A stretch of DNA of 64,000 bases, taken from the NCBI GenBank assembly GCA_037043015.1, contig CM073328.1:17519495-17583494 (forward strand), read 5' to 3'. A model generated the notes under the pieces. That model was not told the DNA's origin. It did no database searches and was given only the letters and a program-made list of their open reading frames with translations. The DNA is from Bryum argenteum (Eukaryota; Streptophyta; Bryopsida; Bryales; Bryaceae). A program made the translations under genes and the position numbers. Numbering within the stretch: position 1 is the first letter of the stretch; each line of letters starts with the position of its first letter. Of this stretch, positions 10,689-20,993 are shown in pieces.

Positions 10689-10921
10689 CACAGAAGCTCT
10701 TTCAAGTTTCTGGAATGAATCGCAGTCACTCCGAATCAGGACTGTGCTCAAATCTTTCACGTTTTCTGGGGTAAGTCTAGAATCGATGGAATGGGAATGA
10801 TGACTACGTTAGAATCTATAGGTGTTCCACAGAAGCTCTTTCAAGTTTCTGGAATGAATCGCAGTCACGACTGTACTCAGATCTTTCACTGCTCTGGGGT
10901 GAGTCTGGAATCGATGGAATG
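10689..10921 (-). repeat. tandem duplication of the copy B leader
   Basis: The block starting cacagaagctctttcaagtt occurs at 10689 and again at 10828, each followed by aatcgatggaatgggaatga. It lies between the TATA box and the coding region, so it doubles the 5' UTR. Confidence 0.75.
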
Positions 10922-10943
10922 GGAATGACGAGGATTCATGGGA

Positions 10944-11013
10944 CTATATAACGAGAGTGAGGTTTGACTGGAGGGGGGGTCAGACACGTCGGTATGACTG
11001 GGAAACGCGTCAA
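10944..11013 (-). promoter_or_regulatory. promoter of copy B
   Basis: Minus strand: GTTGACGCGTTTCCCAGTCA then TACCGACGTGT (11013-10984), then TTATATAG at 10952-10944. TACCGAC is the dehydration-responsive (DRE/CBF) core and ACGTG the ABRE/G-box core. Stress or abscisic-acid control is an inference from these cores. Confidence 0.55.
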
Positions 11014-11019
11014 CTTGAA

Positions 11020-11681
11020 GCAGTGTAGCCGGAAGCGAAGACGGGTCCGGGACCAGACGCCCCCGTCGCCCGACAATGTTGGAAAAAGGAGGGTACTCGA
11101 CGCCCCATTTTCAACGCCGTATGAATTCACCTCTACTAGGGACAGTAGGTGTCATGCTACGTCAGCACGCCAGGTGACATGCTAATTAGAGCGAACTGGA
11201 CAAATGTGTGCGTCCAAAACGTTCCTGCCTTTCAGTTAGTCGCTTTCTCTGTTTGTCGTACCTGTTGTCGTCATTTGTTGGGTTAGAATTTCAGCATAGG
11301 AATCAGCAGCTACGATGGAATTCAGTAGACTTGGAGCTGTTTACTTCAATGGCCTGTTTGTTCATTCTTGTTGATATTTGAAGCACAGTGCTGTAGGTAG
11401 GAAGATAACTCAAGTTTGAATGTAAAGTGGATAGATTACTGAGATGCTACACTATATAGTGTATTTAGTGTGAGGAATTGTAATTGCGAATATCACTCTA
11501 ACTGTCAAAAAAGTTACTTTTGGAAAAACACTAATTGGCATTTTACATGGGAAGTCAAACCATATAGGAGGCCGAAGGAGGGGATATTCCTCTCCACATG
11601 ATTGGTTTCATTTTTGTGCTACAAAAAACGGATCAATTACATTGAGAGGGTTTTTGCTCTCCATGTGCAGCTTGACTCCCT
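11020..11681. other. intergenic, no gene seen
   Basis: No supportable gene. Bases 11678-11681 (ccct) are the left target duplication of the next element. Confidence 0.4.
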
Positions 11682-12304
11682 GGGTGATGGTCTGGTTGGG
11701 GTACCCAAAAAGGTTGTCCCATGAACAATTGCACTCTATGCTGGTGTGACAAACATATCCATTTTTAAACTGTAATACAATAAGACTTCATTAGATGTGG
11801 TTTTAGTTGTCTATACTTATAATGTATCAGGAAAAAAAATTAAAAATTAAAAAAAATATTTTGAAGTAATTTTATTTGATTTTTTAGTTGAAAAAGTAAG
11901 TCATGTCCCAATAACCTAAAATCCATAGAATCAAGCAAATGGAATATCAACCATTTTTATTTTAATATAATTTTTGAATATGACCTACATCTTCTTGTAT
12001 AGAATACAAAATAATTTATTTGATAATAAAAAAATTAATTCATTGTGCACTATAATGCCTGCAAATCCCCAAATTCAACACTTTTTCCCTCATCTATGAA
12101 TGGATCCAAAAAAAATAAAAAATCTAAAAGAAAATCTATAGGCATATATACTTTGATTTCAGTGAGGTGCATGATATTTTATTTTCTATTTTAGGGTCTT
12201 TTTACTTGATTAAAATGACTAAATTAGACAAACTTTGGAGGCTTTCAATAAAAATAACCTAATTAGTGTGTCCAAAAAGTGATACCCCAAGCTTACCATT
12301 GCCC
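11682..12304 (+). mobile_element. 623-bp element with 4-bp duplication, copy 1
   Basis: Begins GGGTGATGGTCTGGTTGGGG and ends, inverted, GGGCAATGGTAAGCTTGGGG, an imperfect terminal repeat of about 24 bp. It is flanked by CCCT on both sides. A copy of exactly the same length lies inverted at 28377-28999 with a different duplication (TCAT), which fixes the boundaries. There is no coding capacity. A 4-bp duplication occurs in few DNA-transposon superfamilies (for example Sola), so assignment is open. Confidence 0.82.
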
Positions 12305-12850
12305 CCCTATGTAAAGCAACCCTAAATGTGAATTCTAAGACTATTTCAGAAAGAATAATACTTTGACATTGAGATCTTTTGAGATATGAATATCTAGTGT
12401 TAGTAAGAAAATGAAACTTGAGACGAGGTGCAATGGGCTGCTGCTAAAAGTAGTCACTACACATGCAGCCAACACTAAATACTCACAAATTGACAAATAG
12501 TGTTGAAAAGGTAGTAAGGGTAAGCACATTATTCATCACCTCACACTAGATACACTATGTAGTGAAGTGGCTCATTGCTTGCATTTAGGTAAGGGTGAAG
12601 ATCACAAAAAAGGCGATTTAGAGGTTTAGTTTTTTGGTTTTAGGCTATGGATTATGGGTGGTTTGGGTCTTCTGTCTATATTTGAAGTTAATTTGTTTCA
12701 AGGAATTTGTCTACTACCAATAAAAAATGCTTTACATTTTTTACTTTTTATTTTCATTACCTAGATGCAATGAGATTGTGGTGCTTTAGTTAGAGTAAGT
12801 TGATGGGGTAGTTATCTTACACAATACATTTAGATATCCTTATTCCAATA
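12305..12850. other. intergenic, no gene seen
   Basis: No supportable gene; A/T-rich. A run at 12596-12670 is G/T-rich but shows no repeat unit. Confidence 0.4.
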
Positions 12851-13223
12851 GAGAAATCCGCTAAGGACGACGGACTAGGGACCAAGACACCAAGTTTCGG
12901 TTGGATTGGGCCAAACGTCGAACTGGGCACCAATTTTTACTCTAAGATCGAACTTGGGACTAAACTCAAAAATGATTTTGATGGTTTTCTGAGTTTGGTC
13001 GTGAGTTCAACTTGGTGCCTAGTCCGCAACGTAATGCATGAAAGACCAGAGGGGCACGATTGTTGTTCATTTATGTGTCAAGGTCCCTAGTTTACATCTG
13101 GTCCCGGTTTGGTGCATTTGGTCCCCAATTCGTTCTACTTAGCGGATAACTGAAAACATGGCACAAGATGATGGACTAGAGAGCAACTGGAGTCCAAACC
13201 GGGGACTACTTAGCGGATTTCTC
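12851..13223. mobile_element. 373-bp TA-flanked inverted-repeat element
   Basis: Ends GAGAAATCCGCTAAG and its exact inverse CTTAGCGGATTTCTC, with TA on both outer sides. That is the Tc1/mariner (Stowaway-like) insertion pattern, although the ends are not the CTCCCTCCGT type. The interior has internal echoes such as ggactagggaccaa/ggtccctagt. No coding capacity. Confidence 0.7.
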
Positions 13224-14518
13224 TATTATATCTATGGCAAAACATGCGAGTTTCTTTATTTGGGATTTGAGATTATATGCCTAAATTCTTTTCCAAGAGC
13301 AATTTTACAGTATTTCTACTTGAGTTTGATGCAATTGAACTTGTGATACTATGCTTTATTTTTTGAACTTCTAGAAATGAACCAAGCACATGAGAGGAAT
13401 TTTTGACCTCCTTTGTACTGCTTGACTCTCCATGCAAAACATCCATTTAAGTAAGAGTGTTGTTCAAGGGAAAGTGTTGTGTTGCATTATATATAGTTTT
13501 GATTTTATAACAAGTGATGTAATATTTTGAATTGCTTGAGCAATGTTATCGATTGGCTGCCAAAGATTGAATCGAAATATCGAAAAGAAGTAGAAATACA
13601 AAAAATAATAATTAGAGGAAAGAATTGTTGTGTTTAATATCGACAGCGTGGATCTGAAGCTTTTGTGCAGCATGTCTGCAGACCAAAAGGCCCCACTTGC
13701 AGAATCATTCCGCTATTCCGGTACAGTTCTCATGCTTCGAGGAAGGTACTGTTCTCGAATTTATTGGCAGTTTAGAGCCGCTTTTTTTTAATATTTTTTA
13801 TTACCATCCTCATTATCAGGGCATGAATCTTGTCTTCTTGCTCTAGATAGACAGCCTGCTTCAATTTTTGGATGTCTCAACGCCACTATCCATAAAATCG
13901 TGCGCATGGGGGAGCCAAATGAGACGACAATTCTGCATGGAGATGCTCTATTTACTTACCTACATGAAAAGAACATGAATTATTTTTTGGAATGGAGTAA
14001 CAATTATCAAGTCCCTCTCTGCATCATGTCCTCCAAATAATCCCTGAAATATTGTACAACCTTTGGATGTTATGATTTTGCCATTGATAAAAATTTGATT
14101 GTCAATTCTTGGAATTATAACTACAAAGAGACTTACGTAAAGATCTTAGGGTTGGAAGTCTTTTATTTGTTTTAAATTTGGTATATACCCCTAGGAGTGC
14201 ATAGAGGTAGGAAATTGCAGTTTCAAGCTCTCAAACACACAAGGAATGTGAGAAGATAAGACCTTACTATAATTGGGTAATACACTAATATATATTTGTA
14301 GATACTATGTAAGTAGAAGGAAACGAATACACAATCACCTCATCACTGCTACTTTGGCACATCACAAATTGCAATGCCAACATTGTAGAACCTTACAAGA
14401 ATTTATGTATGTTTAATCAATATTTTAGTGAATAAGAAGTTGAGCAGAATTTGAATCTTGTGACTCCAATCTCTATGAAAGTTGATCTTGGATTATATCC
14501 AAACACCTTTCCACCACT
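13224..14518. other. intergenic, no gene seen
   Basis: About 1.3 kb, A/T-rich, no supportable gene or clear repeat. Confidence 0.4.
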
Positions 14519-14663
14519 GTTGTCTTATCAGACAAAATTCCTATTCATTTGTTAGACAAAATTTAGATGAGATGTACATTTGATACATTGAAAATGTTTT
14601 AAATGTACACCTCATCTAAACTGTGTCTGACAAATGAATAGGAATTTTGTCTAATAAGACAAC
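14519..14663. mobile_element. 145-bp fold-back MITE
   Basis: GTTGTCTTATCAGACAAAAT at the left and its inverse at the right; the arms pair over about 65 bp (tcctattcatttgt, atgtacattt) around a short loop. No unambiguous target duplication. Confidence 0.65.
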
Positions 14664-15340
14664 CCTGAGCACTTTCCACTGTACTACAATATTTGGACAC
14701 TTAAAACTCTTACACACATCCAAGTCCATTATAATTATTGAGACTCTTTGCTCTCTCTTGTTGAGAAATCATATGAGAAATTAGCAAATTTAGTGTCTTT
14801 GTGAAGTCAAAAGTCACTTTAAAGAGAATTTGACCATTTAGTGCAACACTCTAGAACGGCGAACATTCCATTGCAACTACGGCGTTACACAAACTCAGGA
14901 GTGTTCTCATTTTTGCAGACTAATTCCAATAAGATCTCCAGGTGAATCGTTCTGAACAGTTCAGTGCGTGACCGACATCCTTGCAAATTGTAGAGGTCTG
15001 ACTGTAACCAGTGTACGATTCTATTATGCTGGTTGAAAAAGTAATGCCAAGAGAAGAACTTTCAACGGCTCGTGCTGGCTTGCACATCAAGGAAAGTCCA
15101 GTTTCTACAGCAAAACAATCCGTTCAGTCTTGTAGGCTGAACTACAACATTTACAACGAAGCGTTAGCTGAACAGTTGTCAATCGAACTGCGCGCTGCAG
15201 TAAAAGCAGCGTGATTTGTTAGACCGTCAGCTAGCATTGTGGTACATCGTGCAGTGCCATATATTTAGCTGCTCAGCTCTTCCCAGATTCATGACAACCT
15301 CCATGAATGCTCCTCCTCGATAATGCTCCTCCCCGATCCA
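14664..15340. other. intergenic; one weak open frame
   Basis: A 67-codon frame at 15011-15214 (+) is moderately polar and has no recognised domain. I do not call it a gene. Confidence 0.35.
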
Positions 15341-15985
15341 AGTTGCGAATCGATTAGGACATTATTGTAGACACTGTAGGACCTTGAAGTTATCCGTCAA
15401 ATCTTCGTGAACACTCTCTTTCACAGACCCTAGGATCAGAACTGTAAAACACAGTCACTGCAGGATCTTGAAGTTTATGCATCTGATTCTCTAAGCGTAG
15501 TGAACACCCTTTCGATCGCATCGATCGGTAGTCTCAAACCGACACTGCAGAAAGCTGTGAAGTTAAGCATATGATCCTCCTAGGATCGAATCAATCAGGA
15601 CTTTCAAACCGACGTTGCAGAGCTTTGGAGTTGACCATCTCATGATTTGAGTTTCATGAATGCTCTTCAATCCTCACTCTAGGACCGTACTGATCAGACG
15701 TTCATGAAGACGCTGTAGCACTGTGGAATCTCATTATCCGACAAAAAGTGATCATGCAAGTTTGCAGAGAATGTTTCAATAAATGCAAGCAAGCAAATTA
15801 TGATTAGTTTTCTGTTAGAATAATATGTTCGATTCTACAGTGCTACAGTGTTTACATGAACGTTCTGACCAGTACGATCCGAGAGTGAGGGAGAGCATTT
15901 ATGCTGCTTAGAATAGGAGATGCTCAATCTCAAAGCGCTACAACGTCTGCATGAACGTCACGATCAGTTCGATCCTACGGTGAGG
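15341..15985. repeat. degenerate tandem repeat block with an inverted tail
   Basis: Units of roughly 70-100 bp share cactg(t/c)ag(g/a)..cttgaagtt and (c/t)taggatcg..atcag. Anchors are at about 15375, 15466, 15544, 15612 and 15713, and inverted forms (gctaca.cgt..catgaacgt) at about 15846 and 15940. The repeats are too diverged to give clean boundaries. No frame is kept open across them. Confidence 0.55.
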
Positions 15986-16570
15986 AGTAACTAAAAGTTT
16001 TTGCCGGCTTGGTAGTGATCTCCAGATTCATGACGATCATGGTATCGGATCTCAACAGTGGGCGATAGTAAGAATATTCACCTGTCCGGACAAGGTTAAT
16101 CATTGGCTGTGGAGTGCAGGTAGGAGATCATTCTCGGGTTGGTTCATTGGCTGAGTCCATTTTTAGCCAGTCTGAAGTTGATCATTGCCATGATTCTGAT
16201 GGTGGAATTTTAAACATTATTCCAGAATTATGTACCGCAGTCGTCGTTTCAGTGTGTTGTTGGGACTTGGGAAGCCTCGGTCCCTGTGTGTTTGTGACTG
16301 TGAGATTGATGGGATTTATTTTCTACAAAATTATAACTAACTGGTGTGGAAACGACGATCAAGTTGTGATGTGGGATCCTTGATATCTTGTATAATAGGA
16401 GAAGTGATTATTGACTGACATGTTCTGAATTTCTAAAAACCAAAATAATATGAGCTGACCATTGAAAAGGAAATTCCTATATACCAGAATTGAGTTGGGG
16501 TCTCTAGTAAATCACTCAAAATAATGCCCCCCCCTCGCTGCACAAGAGAGTGCCAGGTATTTAATGTGGT
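15986..16570. other. intergenic; one weak open frame
   Basis: A frame at 16114-16383 (+, 89 codons) has no recognisable domain. Bases 16568-16570 (ggt) precede the next element. Confidence 0.35.
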
Positions 16571-16842
16571 TTAACCCCTAAAGATTCAAGAAAGCGAAAA
16601 TTAATGGCTTTTTGGGATTTCCGCTCGGAAAAACGTCTGCCAACTTTGACCATTATAATCTCAAAATCCGAGAAAAATTAACGGTTCAAATTTTACCAAT
16701 GAGGAAAGGGTCAACTTAACTTCAAGATCCTAGGGTTGGATATTCTAATTAATTCTTAAATTGAGTTATTCCGGGCCTAAAGTAGAGGAAGGTCCTTTGC
16801 AATAGTTTAGGCAATTTTGTATCAAGGATCTTTAGGGGTTAA
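16571..16842. mobile_element. TTAACCCCTAAAGAT-ended element, copy 1
   Basis: Left end TTAACCCCTAAAGATTCAAG, right end CAAGGATCTTTAGGGGTTAA (inverse). GGT lies on both sides. About 270 bp, non-coding. It aligns along its length with 54148-54424, and with part of the arm of the large hAT-like element. Confidence 0.72.
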
Positions 16843-17800
16843 GGTGTATTTCACACACATATATTGCGTGTTTTTTATGAGGAAGATTTTCTCAGTTCAA
16901 GAATGTAACCATGATTATACCCATCATGCTCAAAATTAGATGAAAGTGATTGCCAAAAACTTCAATTCAACAAGCTTGTCATTGTTCTTGGAAGAAGTTG
17001 GTTAGCGATATGTGTGTACGGTAACGAAGACTTCTAGGTTGACTTACAAGGGTTGGTACTAGGCATTGACTGATTTGTACGTGTAGAGAGCTCAACACAT
17101 GTCCTTTACGATAACAAAATTGTCCACGATAACTGTGAATTGACTAGACTATGATTCGGGATACTTAGACAAAAAGACTTCAATAAAAGAGCAAAGCTAT
17201 TCTCAAATTTCCTCTAATTAAATGTAATAATACAGTCTCATTGAGACTTTACATAATCCAAATATCAAAAGTATGTAAAGAAAGTGATGGATGTTCAACT
17301 TCCTGTAGCAACAGATATAATCGCACATACAAACTTATTCTCATGAGGAGACCAGAACTATTGATCTTTTCATTTTTGAAGTCTCCACAATCATTTTGAA
17401 GAATTCCTAAATGCAAACATGAAAATTAGCACCTTAATTGTAGGTGTCATAAATAATTTCAAAGGAGAAGAAAATTCCTTCTATCATTGTGAGGATGGCC
17501 TAGGTCGCCCAGCTAGGAAGATGACCAGGTCAATAATGCCAGGGTCCCCCATTTGGGCTGGCACGAGCTAATGCTGGTCCCACTTTTCAAGAGAGAAAGC
17601 TCAGGACTGGTCCGGTTACACTGTGCTCAGGCGGACCGAAACAGTGTCGTTGACATTTGCGACACTCAGTCATGTGGTGTCGTTTGCGACTTTCCTTTTT
17701 TATTTGCGACATGCAAGTGAATCCCGTCCTCCTTCACTGTTACTTAGAATCGGAAACGCTCCATGCTGCTCAACGATCTAACTTTCAAGAATTGCTGACG
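16843..17800. other. intergenic upstream of copy C
   Basis: No supportable gene. The distal promoter of copy C may extend into its last 200 bp. Confidence 0.4.
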
Positions 17801-17940
17801 GACGCGCTTCCATTCTGATCGACGTCACGTACGTACTGGGGACTGTGCGTCACTCACTGTCTGTCTCCCATCACGGCTTGACCTCGCTCCAGTCCCCGAT
17901 TCATTCGACAGAGGCCTGATCACTATCTCTTATATAAGAG
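17801..17940 (+). promoter_or_regulatory. promoter of copy C
   Basis: GACGCGCTTCCATTCTGATC followed by GACGTCACG (17801-17829), then TATATAAGAG at 17931-17940, then a leader with tcttcattcctcattcacac. The ACGTCACG and adjacent CACGTACGTAC are bZIP-type ACGT cores. Confidence 0.6.
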
Positions 17941-18099
17941 CATCGTTTGGTCTTCATTCCTCATTCACACTTTACCGGCAGTCTTCAGTACATGAACCAA
18001 GTCTGCCTTTCAAGTTCCCGAGCATCTAGTACTGATCTAGTGAGAAAAGCTCAATTCCGTTCCAAGATTTTGCCTACAGTGTTCGTATTAGGGTGCGCT

Positions 18100-18186
18100 A
18101 TGGCTGCTGAAGGTGATGGTGGTGGCTCCAAGTGGAAGCCTTTCTTGTGCGAAGGTGATGGTGGCTCCTCGAAGTGGAGGCCTTGA
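18100..18186 (+). CDS. GDGG-SKWRP repeat peptide, copy C (28 aa, two cores)
   Basis: The shortest two-core form: MAAEGDGGGSKWKP, spacer FLCE, GDGGSSKWRP, TGA. The ATG is 160 bp downstream of the TATA box. An in-frame ATG at 17992 would add 36 residues unlike anything in the other copies. The 3' UTR keeps the family landmarks gtacagcgatac.gcgagcaatggta, ttgttaccgacattcggaac and ttctttgggaccccgtttgt, then the hairpin at 18390. The family's last core and PGKGF tail are missing, so this copy has lost, or never gained, two cores. Confidence 0.65.
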   Translation: MAAEGDGGGSKWKPFLCEGDGGSSKWRP

Positions 18187-18389
18187 AAGGGATGATCAGA
18201 GAGTTCTGTACAGCGATACTGCGAGCAATGGTAGACACCGTTGTGTGCGATGATCGAGACTTCATCCCACTGCGATTTTTTGACGCCATTAACCTTTGTT
18301 ACCGACATTCGGAACAAATCATTCATACACCCATTCTTTGGGACCCCGTTTGTAGACACAAATTCTTAGCTGCCATTCTTTGGTCCGAC

Positions 18390-18407
18390 CCAATTCTAAT
18401 GAATTGG
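18390..18407 (+). promoter_or_regulatory. 3' UTR hairpin of copy C
   Basis: CCAATTC-TAAT-GAATTGG (7-bp perfect stem), then CGATGTGTACATTG. The loop differs from A and D while the stem is unchanged. Confidence 0.55.
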
Positions 18408-20200
18408 CGATGTGTACATTGACCACCAACTTAAAAAACGGTGCTCTACGCACTTACATCATTTGTTGATCAACATTGTCTTACTATCTTGTACACGAAT
18501 GGCACATGTGCGCCTGGAATTGGTCGAAACATTCGCATTCGCTCAGCTTCACGCTAGGGTGAGTTCGATGAGGTCAGTGCAAGTTAGGGGCTGAGATTCA
18601 GTTTATGTGCATTAAGTACTACCCGCTAAGATCCTGTCAACGACACACGAGAAGTTGATTCTGATAATTGGAGGTCAATTTAACGTTTAGTGTCGGTATT
18701 CGGCACCAGCAAATTGGTGTAAAAAAAGACCCTCCGATCCCAGACCGCCACTACCCGACATTGCCGACACAACATCTCCGTTGTTCGCCATAGAAGACAC
18801 CCGCTGTCGAACTTTCACTTATTTTTGAAACATTCATGCAACGGAGCACTGAAACCTCACCCCTCCGGAATCGCAGTACCTCTAGCTAGCTCTTTTGATT
18901 TTCGGTACCCCCTGCAATTAGTTACCACATTGTAGTTATGACATAAATTCGATACAAGGCGGAGTTTAGCTCTTATTTCTTCAAGGATACCTTCATTTGG
19001 GCCGAGCAAAACAAAATTAAAATTCGGTAACCGCCGGATCAAGTACTGTACGTTCTTGTTATTAACAACTGTTGGTGGCCACAGAATAATTGCACGATGA
19101 ATCACTGGAAGGCATCTTATCAATACTCGCAACCAAGTTGCCAAGTTGCCAACCTCGAATACATCCATCGATTATTATACAATTTGAACCAATCGAAGCA
19201 CTGTACAGTCGATAACACATTAAGAATTTAAGGTGGTTGAATTTAGAATGGCGAGGCTAGGTTTCGGCTATCGCATTCCTTGTAGGTTACCTGTCAGCAA
19301 ATATACGGCGCACCATCCATTTCAGAACCATCATCATCCGGGTAATTTACCGAGTTGCCGACTTCCTGGAGTCTTCAAGAATCGTGGCAAGTTGGCTACC
19401 GACGGAGCAGAAAAAAAAACATTGTGTTCTCTGTCCGGGTCAGTTATTATCTGACTGACATAATGTTGTGACAGCCTGGCTCAAATTCTGTACTATTGTA
19501 CAAGTTTCATCAAATTGGACAAGTTTTGAGGGATTTTGTACTATAATTGTACAAACTTTGATGGAACCGGGAGGGTCGTTGTACCTTTTAATCACAGCAT
19601 GATTGAATCTCAACTCTGGTTTTGATTACTCGTGTAAAATTTATCTACTCTAAGTTGCTGAAATCCCATCGATCAGAAGCCTGACGTTGTTAAGAACATA
19701 CTGATGTTTCAACCGTTGTACTATCAAGTCTTACATAGGCCGCTCCGCCATAGCCAGGCTCAAGCTCAACTAGTAAGACTCTTGCTTCAGATACGACTAA
19801 TGCGACAAAAGACCTCGGTTTATTCTCCTTGAGATTCATCTGGAATCAAAGTAGGGTCCTAAGCATGAAATTAATGTAAAGAATGCTTTAAGTGCCTTCA
19901 GCAAGTGATGGGTGCTTGTAATGATGAACAGTTCCAACTTCCAGGAGCTGACCGAGTCAACAATGGAGCGAGAGGGGCAGAGTCCTTCATTTGGGCTGTA
20001 GAGGCCCGGCACGTGTTGCCCGGGTCCACTCAAAAAGTGAACCAGGAATTGTCGCTCTTTCAGCAACAGAACTTGGAATTCTGCAAAGCGGACTGGAACA
20101 GTGGCGCTGACTATCAAGTCCTTCCCGATCCATGCTGCTATGGCCCGTCCTTGAGCAGCCTTTCATCGGGAACGCTTCATGTCACTCAAGTTTTTGAACA
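18408..20200. other. intergenic between copies C and D
   Basis: No supportable gene. Frames at 18857-19168 (-) and 19905-20222 (+) have no recognised domain. A short palindromic stretch with ttgtacaa/gtactat is at about 19485-19560. Confidence 0.4.
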
Positions 20201-20203
20201 CCC

Positions 20204-20310
20204 GACGCGCTTCGTCTTCTAGCGACGTGGGTCCGGCACTCCGTGTCGAAAATCGCGGCTTGACTGCCTAATCCAGACACAGGCTCGTATGATCGACTTT
20301 AATATAAGAG
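20204..20310 (+). promoter_or_regulatory. promoter of copy D
   Basis: GACGCGCTTCGTCTTCTAGC then GACGTGGG (20204-20231), then AATATAAGAG at 20301-20310, then ccattcttcgttcacaactt, the leader also seen in copy A. Confidence 0.6.
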
Positions 20311-20537
20311 CACGAACTGGCCTCCATTCTTCGTTCACAACTTACTTACAGCCTTGGACCATTCGAGCAATCTTTCGAAGACCTCAAGTGACTTCTGAAG
20401 TGATCAAAAGCTAGAAAAGACGGTGTATCATTTGAACAACACAAGTGCAAGTTTGGCAACGTTCGGCGATTCTGCTGCATTCTTGATTTGGGGAAGAAGC
20501 GTCGACTAAGTTTTCGGGAAGTTGAATAGTTCCTGCA

Positions 20538-20756
20538 ATGGCTGCCGAAGGTGATGGTGGTGGCTCGAAGTGGAAGCCTTCCTACTACGACGACTGCGAA
20601 GGTGATGGCGGCTCGTCCCGCTGGAGACCTCCCTCGCACCACTTCGAAGGTGATGGGGGCTCTTCACGATGGAGGCCTCCCTCGCACAGCTGCGACCTCG
20701 ACGATTGCGAAGGTGATGGTGGTTCATCCAAGTGGAGACCCGGAAAGGGCTTCTGA
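20538..20756 (+). CDS. GDGG-SKWRP repeat peptide, copy D (72 aa, four cores)
   Basis: The clearest family member. Cores: GDGGGSKWKP (residues 5-14), GDGGSSRWRP (22-31), GDGGSSRWRP (38-47), GDGGSSKWRP (59-68), tail PGKGF. An in-frame TGA 15 bp upstream makes the ATG at 20538 the only start. Across the cores the fixed residues Gly, Asp, Gly, Gly, Ser and Trp use varied third bases (GGT/GGC/GGG; TCG/TCC/TCA), and Arg is AGG, AGA or CGG. That is the pattern of selection on the peptide. There is no signal peptide, dibasic site or membrane segment; composition is Gly, Asp, Ser, Arg/Lys, Pro with one Trp per core. Repeated cores in variable spacers recall precursors of ribosomal peptides, but no maturation enzyme is seen nearby. 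Function unknown. Confidence 0.75.
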   Translation: MAAEGDGGGSKWKPSYYDDCEGDGGSSRWRPPSHHFEGDGGSSRWRPPSHSCDLDDCEGDGGSSKWRPGKGF

Positions 20757-20975
20757 AACGAATTCATCAGCAAATTTTGTACAGCGATACAGCGAGCAAT
20801 GGTAGTCACCGTGAGTGACCAGTTGCGGTCGCGAGCGACCGAGCGAATGATGTTCCAATCATCTCGCTCAGGAGGCTTCACATCAAGTCTAGAGATCATT
20901 CATACACCCAATCATTCTTTAGGACCCCGTTTGTAGACCAGGGGGCCTACATTAGCTGCCATTCTTTGGTCCCAT

Positions 20976-20993
20976 CCAATTCAGTAGAATTGG
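20976..20993 (+). promoter_or_regulatory. 3' UTR hairpin of copy D
   Basis: CCAATTC-AGTA-GAATTGG, 7-bp perfect stem, followed by TGATGTAAGAAAAAGACCAC. Confidence 0.55.

Noticed and set aside
20904..20960. Peptide-gene units as transposons
   Set aside because: Units share promoter and 3' UTR, but I found no terminal repeats or target duplications at their edges; ordinary segmental duplication explains them better.
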